Source of the DNA: UBA11740 sp035635855
Lineage (GTDB): Bacteria; Acidobacteriota; Blastocatellia; Pyrinomonadales; Pyrinomonadaceae
Direction: 5' to 3'
Assembly (NCBI GenBank): GCA_035635855.1
Contig: DASQAF010000003.1
Span: 62,001-126,000 of the forward strand
DNA: 64,000 bases
A model generated the notes under the pieces. That model worked only from the letters and a program-made list of their open reading frames with translations. It was not told where the DNA came from and made no database searches. Below, piece after piece: positions 36,580 to 44,966 of the stretch. Numbering within the stretch: position 1 is the stretch's first letter; every line of letters begins with the position of its first letter. The translations under genes were made by a program, and so were the position numbers.

Positions 36580-37898
36580 TTGTCGATTACTTCCTTAATC
36601 AGCAGAGGGAGTTCCGCCGGTGGCTGGTCAGCTAGTTCGTAAGCCGCCCGGATTCGCTGAGACGCTTGTTCACCGAAGTTGGCATCGTCACAGAACAGTT
36701 TGCCGATTAAGCCGCCGGCGCGAAGCTGATCACCGATTTTGACGTCGCCCACGAAGCCGACCTTGAGATCGATTCGATCTTCGATACGCACCCGGCCGCC
36801 GCCGGCCTCGGCTAACGCGTGGCCAATCTCCTGTGTGTCAACCTTTACGACAAATCCTGAGCGCGGCGATTCTACCTTAATCGCCTTTTCTGTCAACGGT
36901 AGAATCTTCGTTGGATCGTCGCAGACGCGCGGGTCGCCTCCCTGGGCTTCGACGTTCCGGCGAAAGCATTCCAGCGCCGCGCCGGATTCATGTACCCGCC
37001 GAATCCGCATGCGCGCCCCGTCAACCGATTTTTCCAGCCCGGCCAGCACCACCATTCGGGCGGCCAATTCGATCGACAACTCCAGCACGGGTTCCGCCCC
37101 GGGGCGGACTTCGTTTCGTAACAACTCGATGCACTCGAGCACTTCGACAGAATTACCGACCGCGCATCCCAGCGGTTGATTCATGTCGGTAATCAGGGCC
37201 TGCGACTTTACTCCGAGCGAGTTGCCGGTAGTAACCAGCGCTCTGGCCAGGGCCCGTGCGCGGTCCTGTTCGCGCATGAAAGCGCCCGATCCCGTTTTCA
37301 CGTCGATGACCATCGCATCCAAACCAGCGGCGCCTTTTTTGGAAATGATCGAAGCGACGATCAAGGGTATCGCTTCAACCGTTGCCGTTGCGTCACGCAG
37401 TGCGTACAGCTTCTTATCAGCGGGCGCAATCTCTGCCGTCTGTCCGTTCATGGCAAAACCAGCGCGGTCGAGAACGGCGCGAAATTCTTTCAGCGACAGA
37501 TCAACGCGATAACCGGGAATGGATTCGAGCTTGTCGAGCGTGCCGCCCGTATGACCCAGTCCGCGACCGGAGATCATCGGCACGCAAATCCCTGCCGCAG
37601 CGGCAAAAGGCGCGATCAGCAATGAAGTCTTGTCGCCGACGCCTCCGGTCGAATGCTTGTCGGCTTTTGGTTTGCGAATATCGGAAAAGTCCAGAATCTC
37701 GCCCGAGTGCAGCATCGCTTCGGTCAGCGCAGCCTGCTCGGCATCACTCATCCCTTTAAGAAATATGGCCATCAGGAGCGCCGTGCTCTGATAATCGGCG
37801 ATTTCTCCTTTGGTCACACCCTGAATAAAGAACGAGATCTCAGCGGACGAGAGTTCCGCGCCGTCGCGTTTTTTGCGGATGATGTCCTGTGGTCGCAT
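36576..37898 (-). CDS. deoA: Thymidine/pyrimidine-nucleoside phosphorylase
   Basis: 440 residues. Splits thymidine, deoxyuridine or uridine to base and sugar-1-phosphate. Seen: KADKHSTGGVGDKTS phosphate-binding motif near residue 80-92, GRGLGHTGGTLDKLESIPG, and a C-terminal domain with EIGHALAEAGGGR. First gene of the nucleoside operon; stop overlaps the lipoprotein start (ATGA). Which pyrimidine is preferred cannot be told. Confidence 0.95.
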   Translation of the reverse strand: MRPQDIIRKKRDGAELSSAEISFFIQGVTKGEIADYQSTALLMAIFLKGMSDAEQAALTEAMLHSGEILDFSDIRKPKADKHSTGGVGDKTSLLIAPFAAAAGICVPMISGRGLGHTGGTLDKLESIPGYRVDLSLKEFRAVLDRAGFAMNGQTAEIAPADKKLYALRDATATVEAIPLIVASIISKKGAAGLDAMVIDVKTGSGAFMREQDRARALARALVTTGNSLGVKSQALITDMNQPLGCAVGNSVEVLECIELLRNEVRPGAEPVLELSIELAARMVVLAGLEKSVDGARMRIRRVHESGAALECFRRNVEAQGGDPRVCDDPTKILPLTEKAIKVESPRSGFVVKVDTQEIGHALAEAGGGRVRIEDRIDLKVGFVGDVKIGDQLRAGGLIGKLFCDDANFGEQASQRIRAAYELADQPPAELPLLIKEVIDK

Positions 37899-38246
37899 CA
37901 GAAACTCTATTCGCCTCAGTCGCGTTGTGGGCGGATGCTCAGGCGAAAGCCGCGTAGCGGCTGAATGCTTATAGCTCTCGAGCTCAAATTCAACGAGCTC
38001 CTATAGGAGCGACATGTTTCTCGACCGCGGTTCGGCGCGGCTTCGCCGCCTGATGCGCGGAAGGTCTTCGACCTTCCGAGTTCGGTTTCAAGATGGGGGG
38101 CTATGCCCCTAATAAAGTTCTCAGGGCATAGCCCTGAAAATATATCTCGCTTACCGAAAGGCCATAGGCCTTCCCGCGCATCGGGCGGCAAAGCCGTTCA
38201 ACGGACCTTCCGCACATCAGGCGGCGATGATGTCGCGCTTCTGAAT
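37899..38246. repeat. Composite palindromic element between ispF and deoA
   Basis: A long inverted pair, 38038-38064 (cggcttcgccgcctgatgcg...) with 38169-38196, encloses ggggctatgcccct (38097-38110) paired with tcagggcatagccct, plus self-complementary pieces cggaaggtcttcgaccttccg and aaggccataggcctt. Further small hairpins (gctcctataggagc) lie to the left. No coding content seen. Confidence 0.75.
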
Positions 38247-38723
38247 CTATTCTTTTGCCAACAGAACAATCGCATGCGCGGTAACGGCTTCGCCCCGGCC
38301 AACAGCATCCAGGCCTTCTCCCGTCTTCGCTTTCACACTGATGCTGGCGGTGCTCACTTTCAAAACGCTGGCCAGAGCATTGCGCATCGCCTCAATGTGC
38401 TCACGCAGTTTCGGTCGTTCCAGCGATATGGTCGAGTCAGCATTCACTACTTTATAGCCCCGCGCGCGCATCACTTCGCTTACCCACGCCAACAGCTCAA
38501 GACTATCGGCATTCTTCCACCGCGGATCGTTATCCGGAAAGTGAACGCCCAGGTCGCCCTGAGCTAAGGCGCCCAGAATCGCATCGGCCAGTGCATGACA
38601 AAGAGCATCTCCGTCTGAGTGCGCATCGGGCCCGCGCTCAGAGTCGATACGTACGCCGCCGAGAACCAGCGGCCGCCCCTCGACCAGTCGATGCGTGTCA
38701 TGGCCAATGCCGATACGAAACAT
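38247..38723 (-). CDS. ispF: 2-C-methyl-D-erythritol 2,4-cyclodiphosphate synthase
   Basis: 158 residues. Fifth step of the MEP isoprenoid pathway. Metal ligands Asp9 and His11 (GHDTHRL) and His43 (ALCHALAD), the DGDA segment, and DSTISLERPKL; a C-terminal AKTGEGLDAVGRGEAV motif completes the family signature. Follows ispD on the same strand; the 80-bp spacer contains a palindrome. Confidence 0.97.
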   Translation of the reverse strand: MFRIGIGHDTHRLVEGRPLVLGGVRIDSERGPDAHSDGDALCHALADAILGALAQGDLGVHFPDNDPRWKNADSLELLAWVSEVMRARGYKVVNADSTISLERPKLREHIEAMRNALASVLKVSTASISVKAKTGEGLDAVGRGEAVTAHAIVLLAKE

Positions 38724-38726
38724 AAG

Positions 38727-38800
38727 AAAGTGTCTTTAGAGCTTAGTTCTTAGAGCTTCGTTGTTTACCTAATCTAAGCTCTAAGTTCTAAGCTCAAAAC
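38727..38800. repeat. Palindromic spacer between ispD and ispF
   Basis: gtctttagagcttagttcttagagctt (about 38732-38758) is inverse to aagctctaagttctaagctc (about 38776-38795). Confidence 0.7.
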
Positions 38801-38803
38801 TAA

Positions 38804-39487
38804 TCAGAACATCTTGAGCAGTGCTTCAGCTAACGCAAGGTCTTCTTCCCTGGTAATCTTAATGTTCCTGGCGGTGCCTTCGACTGCTACGATCTCGACG
38901 CCGAGACGTTCGACCAGAAAACTTTCGTCGCTAACTTCGACGCCCGCGGCTTCCGTCTGGTCAAGCGCTTCGTAGGCGCGCTTCAGGATCTCGAGACGAA
39001 AGCATTGTGGCGTCAGCGCTCGCCGCAGGCTATTACGCATTACGGTGCGCACGATTCGATTGCCTTCAACTTCTTTGATCGTGTCGGCTACGGGCGCTAC
39101 TAAAACCGCGGCGCCGCTAGCCTTCGCGGCCTGCACCACTCGCGCAATCTCTTCCGGAGTAACGAACGGGCGCACGCCGTCGTGCACTGCCACGATCTCC
39201 GCTTCGCTTATGGCCGCCAGGCCATGCCGAACTGATTGAGCCCGCGTTTCGCCGCCAGCGACCACCCGGGAAAGTTTTCCCAGCCCGAACGCTTTCGCTT
39301 GAGACGAAAATCCCGCCGTCGCTTCGGCGGGTAAGACCGTAACTATTTCATTGATGTCGTGGCAGCGCTCGAATTGTCTGAGCGCGTAAATGATAATTGG
39401 AATTCCGCCCAGCTCGAGGAACTGCTTGGGGCGGTTGCCGCCTAACCGAGTTCCGCTCCCGGCGGCGACAACAATCGCGACGTTCAT
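38804..39487 (-). CDS. ispD: 2-C-methyl-D-erythritol 4-phosphate cytidylyltransferase
   Basis: 227 residues. Third step of the MEP pathway (CTP plus MEP to CDP-ME). Nucleotide-binding start AAGSGTRLGGNRPKQFLELGG (residues 8-28), VHDGVRPF, PVADTIKEV and the conserved basic/acidic ends ITREEDLALAEAL. Begins 4 bp after the PIN-TRAM gene. As in many bacteria it is next to a PIN-TRAM protein and ispF. Confidence 0.97.
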   Translation of the reverse strand: MNVAIVVAAGSGTRLGGNRPKQFLELGGIPIIIYALRQFERCHDINEIVTVLPAEATAGFSSQAKAFGLGKLSRVVAGGETRAQSVRHGLAAISEAEIVAVHDGVRPFVTPEEIARVVQAAKASGAAVLVAPVADTIKEVEGNRIVRTVMRNSLRRALTPQCFRLEILKRAYEALDQTEAAGVEVSDESFLVERLGVEIVAVEGTARNIKITREEDLALAEALLKMF

Positions 39488-39491
39488 TCGC

Positions 39492-40583
39492 TTATGATTC
39501 AGTATCGTTAATGCGTGTCAGGCCCGGAGCCGATCGCACTTCACGCAGCGGCCGGCGCGAACGCTCGCCATTACCGGAGCCGTCGCTGTCTTCGTTAATC
39601 CGTCCGAAGATCATCTTGCCTGCGGTTGTTTGCAACACGCTGGTGACTGAGATGTCCGCATTCTTTCCAATCAAACGTCGCGCGTTATCCACCACCACCA
39701 TGGTGCCGTCATCCAGATAGGCCACGCCCTGGTTATATTCTTTGCCTTCTTTCAAGATAAAAACGCGCATCGCTTCACCGGGCAGCACTACAGGTTTCAA
39801 AGCATTCGCCAGCTCGTTGATGTTCAGGACGTTGACCCCGCGCAGTTGCGCGACTTTATTTAAGTTGAAATCGTTAGTGACAATCACTGCGTCGGACTGC
39901 TTTCCCAGTTCGATCAATTTCAGGTCGACTTCCCGCACAGCCGGAAAATCAGTCTCGACAATCTGAATGTCGAGTGAATTGTTATTCTGCAGACGATTGA
40001 GCATATCCAGACCGCGGCGCCCGCGCTGCCGCTTTGACGAGTCGGGAGAGTCGGCAACCTGTTGCAGCTCGCGCAGAATAAACTGAGGGATAATCAGCGT
40101 GCCGGTGAGAAACCCCGTTTCGGCCACGTCGGCAATGCGACCGTCGATAATCACCGAAGTGTCAAGAATTTTCAGATCGCGCCGGGCAGTCTTGTCGCTA
40201 AAGATGCCGCCCAACGCCGACAATTCCAGGTGGTCGCCCTTGGCGGCGCCCACCATTAAGCCGACATAGGCCATGAAAAAGGTCAGGGAAAGAGTAAGGA
40301 ACGTCTTCGTCTCAGGCGCGACAGCCATAGACTCCTGATTACTGATCAGTGAACCGATCAGGTAGGCGCCGATTATTCCGAGGATCGATCCGACTGCTGC
40401 TCCGATTAAGGTCTTGAGCGACGAACGCCGGATGCGCATCTCGAAAAAAATTATGGCAACCCCGATCAGGCCGGCAACCGCGGTTGAGAAAAGGCGATGG
40501 CCGGGAACAGGGTGAAGTACATAGCCTGCCACCACCAAAATAACAGTAAAAATAAGCCTTATAAGAACGATATCAAAGCGCAT
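39492..40583 (-). CDS. Membrane-anchored PIN-TRAM domain protein (YacL-like)
   Basis: 363 residues from ATG 40583 (in-frame upstream starts exist). Four membrane helices in the first 120 residues, a PIN domain opening KILDTSVIIDGRIADV with further acidic residues (SDAVIVTNDFNLNKVAQL), and a C-terminal TRAM domain (LKEGKEYNQGVAYLDDGTMVVV). Family members are presumed nucleases or RNA-binding proteins; the biological role is unsettled. Upstream of ispD-ispF in one operon. Confidence 0.9.
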   Translation of the reverse strand: MRFDIVLIRLIFTVILVVAGYVLHPVPGHRLFSTAVAGLIGVAIIFFEMRIRRSSLKTLIGAAVGSILGIIGAYLIGSLISNQESMAVAPETKTFLTLSLTFFMAYVGLMVGAAKGDHLELSALGGIFSDKTARRDLKILDTSVIIDGRIADVAETGFLTGTLIIPQFILRELQQVADSPDSSKRQRGRRGLDMLNRLQNNNSLDIQIVETDFPAVREVDLKLIELGKQSDAVIVTNDFNLNKVAQLRGVNVLNINELANALKPVVLPGEAMRVFILKEGKEYNQGVAYLDDGTMVVVDNARRLIGKNADISVTSVLQTTAGKMIFGRINEDSDGSGNGERSRRPLREVRSAPGLTRINDTES

Positions 40584-40692
40584 GATCGGCGGCATTCTAG
40601 CATGCTGGGAGCCGTCCGTCACCATAAGTTTCGTGCTATCCGACGGTTATCTGAATGCCGTAAAGAACGCCGGTACCGCAACATTGTGCCCT

Positions 40693-41403
40693 TTATTTCC
40701 CTTTACGGTACTGTCTGCGCTTCATCGCTTCAGCACTAATAAGACAGAAAGCGAGCCACGTCAAACCTTCTGCGATCGCCCCCAGCACGTCGCTCAGATA
40801 GTGAGCCCCCAGATAGATGCGACTGAAGCCGACCAACGCGACCATGACCAGTGCAATCGGGATCGCTAATAACTTCCAGGGCTGGCTCGCTGGTCGCGAC
40901 AGTACGAAGCAGCACAACGTTCCATAGAACACCGTAGCCATCATCGTGTGGCCGCTGGGAAAGCTATAGGTTGTCAGCGTCACGATGGGATGATCGAATT
41001 GGGGACGCGGGCGCACAAAAAGATACTTTAGAAGAAGGTTTAGCAGCATGCCGCCGAATACAGCCATCATCAAGGTAAATACCCAGTCGCGAAGCCCGCG
41101 CACCCACCAGTAAGCACAAATTGCCAGCGTCACAATAGCCACGACCCACAGAGAATGTAGTTCCGTGACCACTCGCATTAGAGCAGTCACTGCGGCTGAA
41201 GAGTGAGCGTGCAACCATAGGCTGAATCGAACGTCAACGATCGTGATTGGATCACCGGTCGCAACATCTTCGGCAATTGCGCCAAAGAGCCAGATGGCGG
41301 CGATCAGGGCAAGCAGGCACAAAGTCAGGTAGAGCCCGGGAGTCCCTTGCGGAGAAAGACGAGCCTGGACGAACCGTTTGAGTTTCTCAGATCGAATATG
41401 CAA
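40693..41403 (-). CDS. PAP2-family membrane phosphatase
   Basis: 236 residues with about 5-6 membrane helices. The three phosphatase motifs are present: KYLFVRPRP, the PSGH motif (YSFPSGHTM) and SRIYLGAHYLSDVLG. Such enzymes dephosphorylate undecaprenyl pyrophosphate, phosphatidic acid or phosphatidylglycerol phosphate at the membrane. Substrate not determinable. Same strand as the metallophosphoesterase gene, 86 bp downstream of it. Confidence 0.92.
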   Translation of the reverse strand: MHIRSEKLKRFVQARLSPQGTPGLYLTLCLLALIAAIWLFGAIAEDVATGDPITIVDVRFSLWLHAHSSAAVTALMRVVTELHSLWVVAIVTLAICAYWWVRGLRDWVFTLMMAVFGGMLLNLLLKYLFVRPRPQFDHPIVTLTTYSFPSGHTMMATVFYGTLCCFVLSRPASQPWKLLAIPIALVMVALVGFSRIYLGAHYLSDVLGAIAEGLTWLAFCLISAEAMKRRQYRKGK

Positions 41404-41489
41404 GCGCGGTTACCTCTGCAGTGATCGACGAGATTACGGCACGGGCTTCAGTCTGGAATACCCGCCCGGAATTACCGACTGAAGCTGTC

Positions 41490-42305
41490 TCACTGACTCA
41501 AACGAATCCATCCATCCGGGGTATGACGAAACTCTTCTTTGGTTGTGACTGCGAATGATACGCTCGCGGGTTGCCACATCATGCGCTCCACCGTGATGTG
41601 CGGGTGATCAATGCGAATTACATTGAATGAATTTGCTTCGCCGCGGCCGCGCGTCGAAGACGCAGTACCGGCCTGGACGACCAGCGCGGAGTGTCCGCGA
41701 ATTTTGTAACGCTGCGCCGTATGACCGGTATGACTCATGTGTAGATGCCCGGCGAGAAACAGATCCGCGCCACAGTCAGCCAAGCCGGCCATCGCCATTT
41801 CAGCCCGACCGACCAATTCGCGTTCCTTGTACCCTTCGGGAAGTTCAAACGGGTGGTGTGTTACTACCGCCTTTACTATCTCGTCGGCTGCGCCATACAA
41901 CTCTTCCCGAATGCGTGCGACTTGATATTGATTGATCCGTCCACCCTTTATCGTCAAAGAACGCGCCGTATTGACGCCTATGACGACGATTTCCTCGTCG
42001 GCATACGTCGGCTGAAGATCACCGGTGATATGGCGGCGGTACTTATCGAGCGGCTTTAGAAAACGTGCGAAGACATTATGCAGCGGCACATCGTGGTTCC
42101 CGGGAACGACGATCTGTGGCTGTGGCAACTGATCGAGAAAGGAGCGCGCCTCGCGAAATTGCCAGGAGCGTGCTCGCTGCGTCAGATCGCCGGAAACAGC
42201 CACCAGATCCGGCCGTATCTCGCTTACTGCCTTGATTAACGGATCGATGATCTGCGCGTCAACGTGGCCAAAATGTAAGTCAGAAAGGTGTACCAGGGTG
42301 CGCAT
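41490..42305 (-). CDS. Calcineurin-like metallophosphoesterase
   Basis: 271 residues. Metal-binding motifs in order: HLSDLHFGH (start), VSGDLTQRA, VPGNHDVP, VTHHPF and GHLHMSH, which is the complete set of the 3',5'-cyclic-nucleotide phosphodiesterase-like (CpdA) group. Real substrate unknown. Starts 3 bp after the lipid kinase gene, so co-transcribed. Confidence 0.92.
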   Translation of the reverse strand: MRTLVHLSDLHFGHVDAQIIDPLIKAVSEIRPDLVAVSGDLTQRARSWQFREARSFLDQLPQPQIVVPGNHDVPLHNVFARFLKPLDKYRRHITGDLQPTYADEEIVVIGVNTARSLTIKGGRINQYQVARIREELYGAADEIVKAVVTHHPFELPEGYKERELVGRAEMAMAGLADCGADLFLAGHLHMSHTGHTAQRYKIRGHSALVVQAGTASSTRGRGEANSFNVIRIDHPHITVERMMWQPASVSFAVTTKEEFRHTPDGWIRLSQ

Positions 42306-42308
42306 CTC

Positions 42309-43217
42309 TCATGCATCTTCCTTGTTGGGCACAATCACCCGCAAGGCGCCGGGCCGCACGCGATAATGAAGCGGGGTCTCCAAAACATCCACCTCTCCGT
42401 CGAATGCCACGCGCAAACGCTTGTGCCTCGTTTGGACCCTTATCTCTTTTGTGCACAGGGCGAGAAAATCTTTCTCTTCACGAAGCCGGCCGAACAGGGC
42501 CCGCAAAGCCAATCGGATCAACCCCCATCTGCCGGTGCGGTGAGTTATGTAAAGGCTCAATTGTCCCCGATCCAGACGTTCGCGCAGGCCAATATTAAGT
42601 CTCTCCATCGCATATTCGTTATTGCCGACAAAAACGAATGGCGTTCGGCGACGAAATTCCCTTCCGTCCACACTCAAGCGAACATCGAGAAAAGGATATC
42701 TGCGAAACACTGTCACTGCGGCCCAAACGAATGCCGGCCATTTGCCCGCACCCAGGCGCTGCTCCTTCTCACGTTCAAGAACCATCGTTGGGTACAAGCC
42801 CAGGCTCGAATTGTTGAGAAAGATTCTTCCGTTGACTTCGCCCACATCAACGCTGATGATGCGGCCCGATGCTATCGCGCGCGCAGCGAGATCCAGATCG
42901 TTCGGAATCTTCAAATCTCTCGCGAAATGATTGAGCGTGCCGAGCGGCAGAACACCCAGAATCTTATCGCTCCCGACGACTGCCGAGGCTACTGCATTGA
43001 TGGTGCCATCGCCGCCACCGGCTACGATGACTGTCCAGTCGCCGCGGGCAGCTTCGCGCGCAAGTTCGGCGACCTTAACGCCCGATTCAGCTAAAGTGAT
43101 CTGGGCAGTGACCCCACTGCCATCGAAGACTTCGGCCAAGCGCCGGCGCACTTCCTCTTTGTTGCTCATTCCTGAGCGAGTATTAATGATCACCTTCGCT
43201 GAGCTTATTCCCGGCAC
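42309..43217 (-). CDS. Diacylglycerol kinase-family lipid kinase
   Basis: About 302 residues from GTG 43217 (VPGISSAKVIINTRSG). The ORF stays open to 43346, but that would overlap the divergent ribonuclease gene; a start near 43217 matches the family length. Seen: nucleotide-binding IVAGGGDGTINAV, LPLGTLNHFARDL, and NNSSLGLYPTMV. YegS/DgkB-type kinases phosphorylate diacylglycerol or related lipids. Start choice moderately certain. Confidence 0.9.
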   Translation of the reverse strand: MPGISSAKVIINTRSGMSNKEEVRRRLAEVFDGSGVTAQITLAESGVKVAELAREAARGDWTVIVAGGGDGTINAVASAVVGSDKILGVLPLGTLNHFARDLKIPNDLDLAARAIASGRIISVDVGEVNGRIFLNNSSLGLYPTMVLEREKEQRLGAGKWPAFVWAAVTVFRRYPFLDVRLSVDGREFRRRTPFVFVGNNEYAMERLNIGLRERLDRGQLSLYITHRTGRWGLIRLALRALFGRLREEKDFLALCTKEIRVQTRHKRLRVAFDGEVDVLETPLHYRVRPGALRVIVPNKEDA

Positions 43218-43331
43218 GGTTGGTTTAAGCTTACAGGAGTTGTGCGGCAAGTGAATAACTGTGGGGTTAAGCTCCGCCGCAAACCGACGTCCACTGGATT
43301 TTCCCGAGTCTTTGACGTAAACAAGTATCAA

Positions 43332-44819
43332 ATGACACAAAAGCATTTGGGTTCGGACTCATTGAATCTAGTTGCTATCGCCCATCAGGCGATGCTTGGC
43401 GCCGGATTCGTACCGGACACGCCGCCCTCGGTTTTGGATGAATTGCAGTCGTTGCCGGCCGAGTCCCAGCCCGTCGCTTCGGATTCTTCGGTGCGAGATC
43501 TGCGTTCGTTACTGTGGTCATCAATAGACGATCGCAAGTCCCGCGATCTCGATCAGGTCGAGTATGCCGAAGAGTTAGCCAACGGTGACATTCGCGTGAT
43601 GGTCGGCATCGCGGATGTCGACGGACTCGTGCCAAAAGGATCAGCCATCGATGCTCATGCGGCTGAGAATGGCACGTCGGTTTATGCCGGTTTCAAGATT
43701 TTTCCAATGCTGCCTGAGCAACTATCGACGGACAGAACTTCGTTGGTAGGCGGTGCAGATCGTCTTTCAATTGTTACTGAATTGATAGTCGCAACTGATG
43801 GCACGGTGAAATCGAGCGACGTATTCCCAGCGCTGCTGCACAACTACGCCAAGCTTTCGTATGAAGCGGTTGGCGCCTGGCTCGATGACAAAGGTCCGAC
43901 ACCTCCTGAGGTTGCGCAGGTGCCGGGAATGGACGCTCAGATACGTCTGCAGTTCGAGGCTGCGCAACATCTGCGCCAGATGCGAAGAGAGCAAGGCGCG
44001 TTGGAGTTGGAAACAATTCAGGCTTCTCCGGTGATGAACAGCGACGGCAAAGTCACCGACCTGGTGATAATTGAACACGACAGTGCGCGCGACCTGATCG
44101 AAAATTTTATGATTGCTGCCAATGTCGCGATGGCCCAGTTTCTGGAGGCGAAAGGTGTCTTCTCCATCCGCCGGGTCGTCCGCACCCCGGAACACTGGTC
44201 GCGCATTGTGGAGATTGCCGAATCGCTCCACGACAATCTGCCGGCCGCACCCGACTCTCGAGCCCTGGCGGATTTCATGGCGCGTCGCAAAGCCGCCGAC
44301 CCGGCACACTTCCCTGATCTTTCACTATCAATCGTAAAGCTGCTCGGTCCTGGTGAATACACAGTGCAAAAGCCGGGCGCCTCGGCTGAAGGACACTTCG
44401 GCCTGGCAGTTCACGACTACACGCACTCGACTGCGCCCAATCGGCGCTTTGCCGATCTGGTGACGCAGCGTTTGGTCAAAGCGGCGCTCCGCAAAGCCCC
44501 GCCGCCTTACACGGAAACAGAGTTGACGGCAATCGCCGCGCATTGCACCGAGCGCGAGGATGCCGCACGCAAAGTTGAACGCAAGATGCGCAAAGTTGCC
44601 GCCGCGGTGCTGATGCAAAAGCGGATAGGTGAAGTCTTCGACGCCATCGTGACGGGCGTGACGCCGAAAGGAATTTTCGCGCGCGTCCTAAGACCACCAG
44701 TGGACGGGCTCGTTGTGCGGGGAGAACAGGGGCTTCGCGTGGGAGAGAAGATCCGCGTCAAGTTGCTCTCGGCTGATCCGCAGCGCGGCTTCATCGACTT
44801 CGGGCGTGTCGGTGGGTAA
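43332..44819 (+). CDS. RNB-domain exoribonuclease (RNase II/R-like)
   Basis: 495 residues from ATG 43332 (the frame is open further upstream from GTG 43242). The RNB catalytic domain carries the Asp cluster SSIDDRKSRDLDQVEYAE and later YTHSTAPNRRFADLVTQRL; the C-terminus is an S1 domain (FDAIVTGVTPKGIFARVL). There is no N-terminal cold-shock pair as in full RNase R, so it is a short RNB protein. It degrades RNA 3' to 5'. Divergent from the lipid kinase gene. Confidence 0.92.
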   Translation: MTQKHLGSDSLNLVAIAHQAMLGAGFVPDTPPSVLDELQSLPAESQPVASDSSVRDLRSLLWSSIDDRKSRDLDQVEYAEELANGDIRVMVGIADVDGLVPKGSAIDAHAAENGTSVYAGFKIFPMLPEQLSTDRTSLVGGADRLSIVTELIVATDGTVKSSDVFPALLHNYAKLSYEAVGAWLDDKGPTPPEVAQVPGMDAQIRLQFEAAQHLRQMRREQGALELETIQASPVMNSDGKVTDLVIIEHDSARDLIENFMIAANVAMAQFLEAKGVFSIRRVVRTPEHWSRIVEIAESLHDNLPAAPDSRALADFMARRKAADPAHFPDLSLSIVKLLGPGEYTVQKPGASAEGHFGLAVHDYTHSTAPNRRFADLVTQRLVKAALRKAPPPYTETELTAIAAHCTEREDAARKVERKMRKVAAAVLMQKRIGEVFDAIVTGVTPKGIFARVLRPPVDGLVVRGEQGLRVGEKIRVKLLSADPQRGFIDFGRVGG

Positions 44820-44848
44820 CCGTTTTCGCGAGCCCACCGGAAGATATT

Positions 44849-44936
44849 AACGCCAAGGACGCTAAGGAAGGCACCAAACGGTCGCAAAGAAGTTTTCCCT
44901 GGCAACCTTTGCGTGAACCTTTGCGCCCTTTGCGTT
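44849..44936. repeat. Palindromic spacer, ctttgcg family
   Basis: aacgccaaggacgctaagg (44849-44867) and cctttgcgccctttgcgtt (44918-44936) pair at about 15 of 19 positions. Related copies: 53893-53996 and 63796-63860. Lies between two convergent genes. Confidence 0.75.
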
Positions 44937-44966
44937 TAGATCAACCTAAGTTCATTTCCAACAAGA

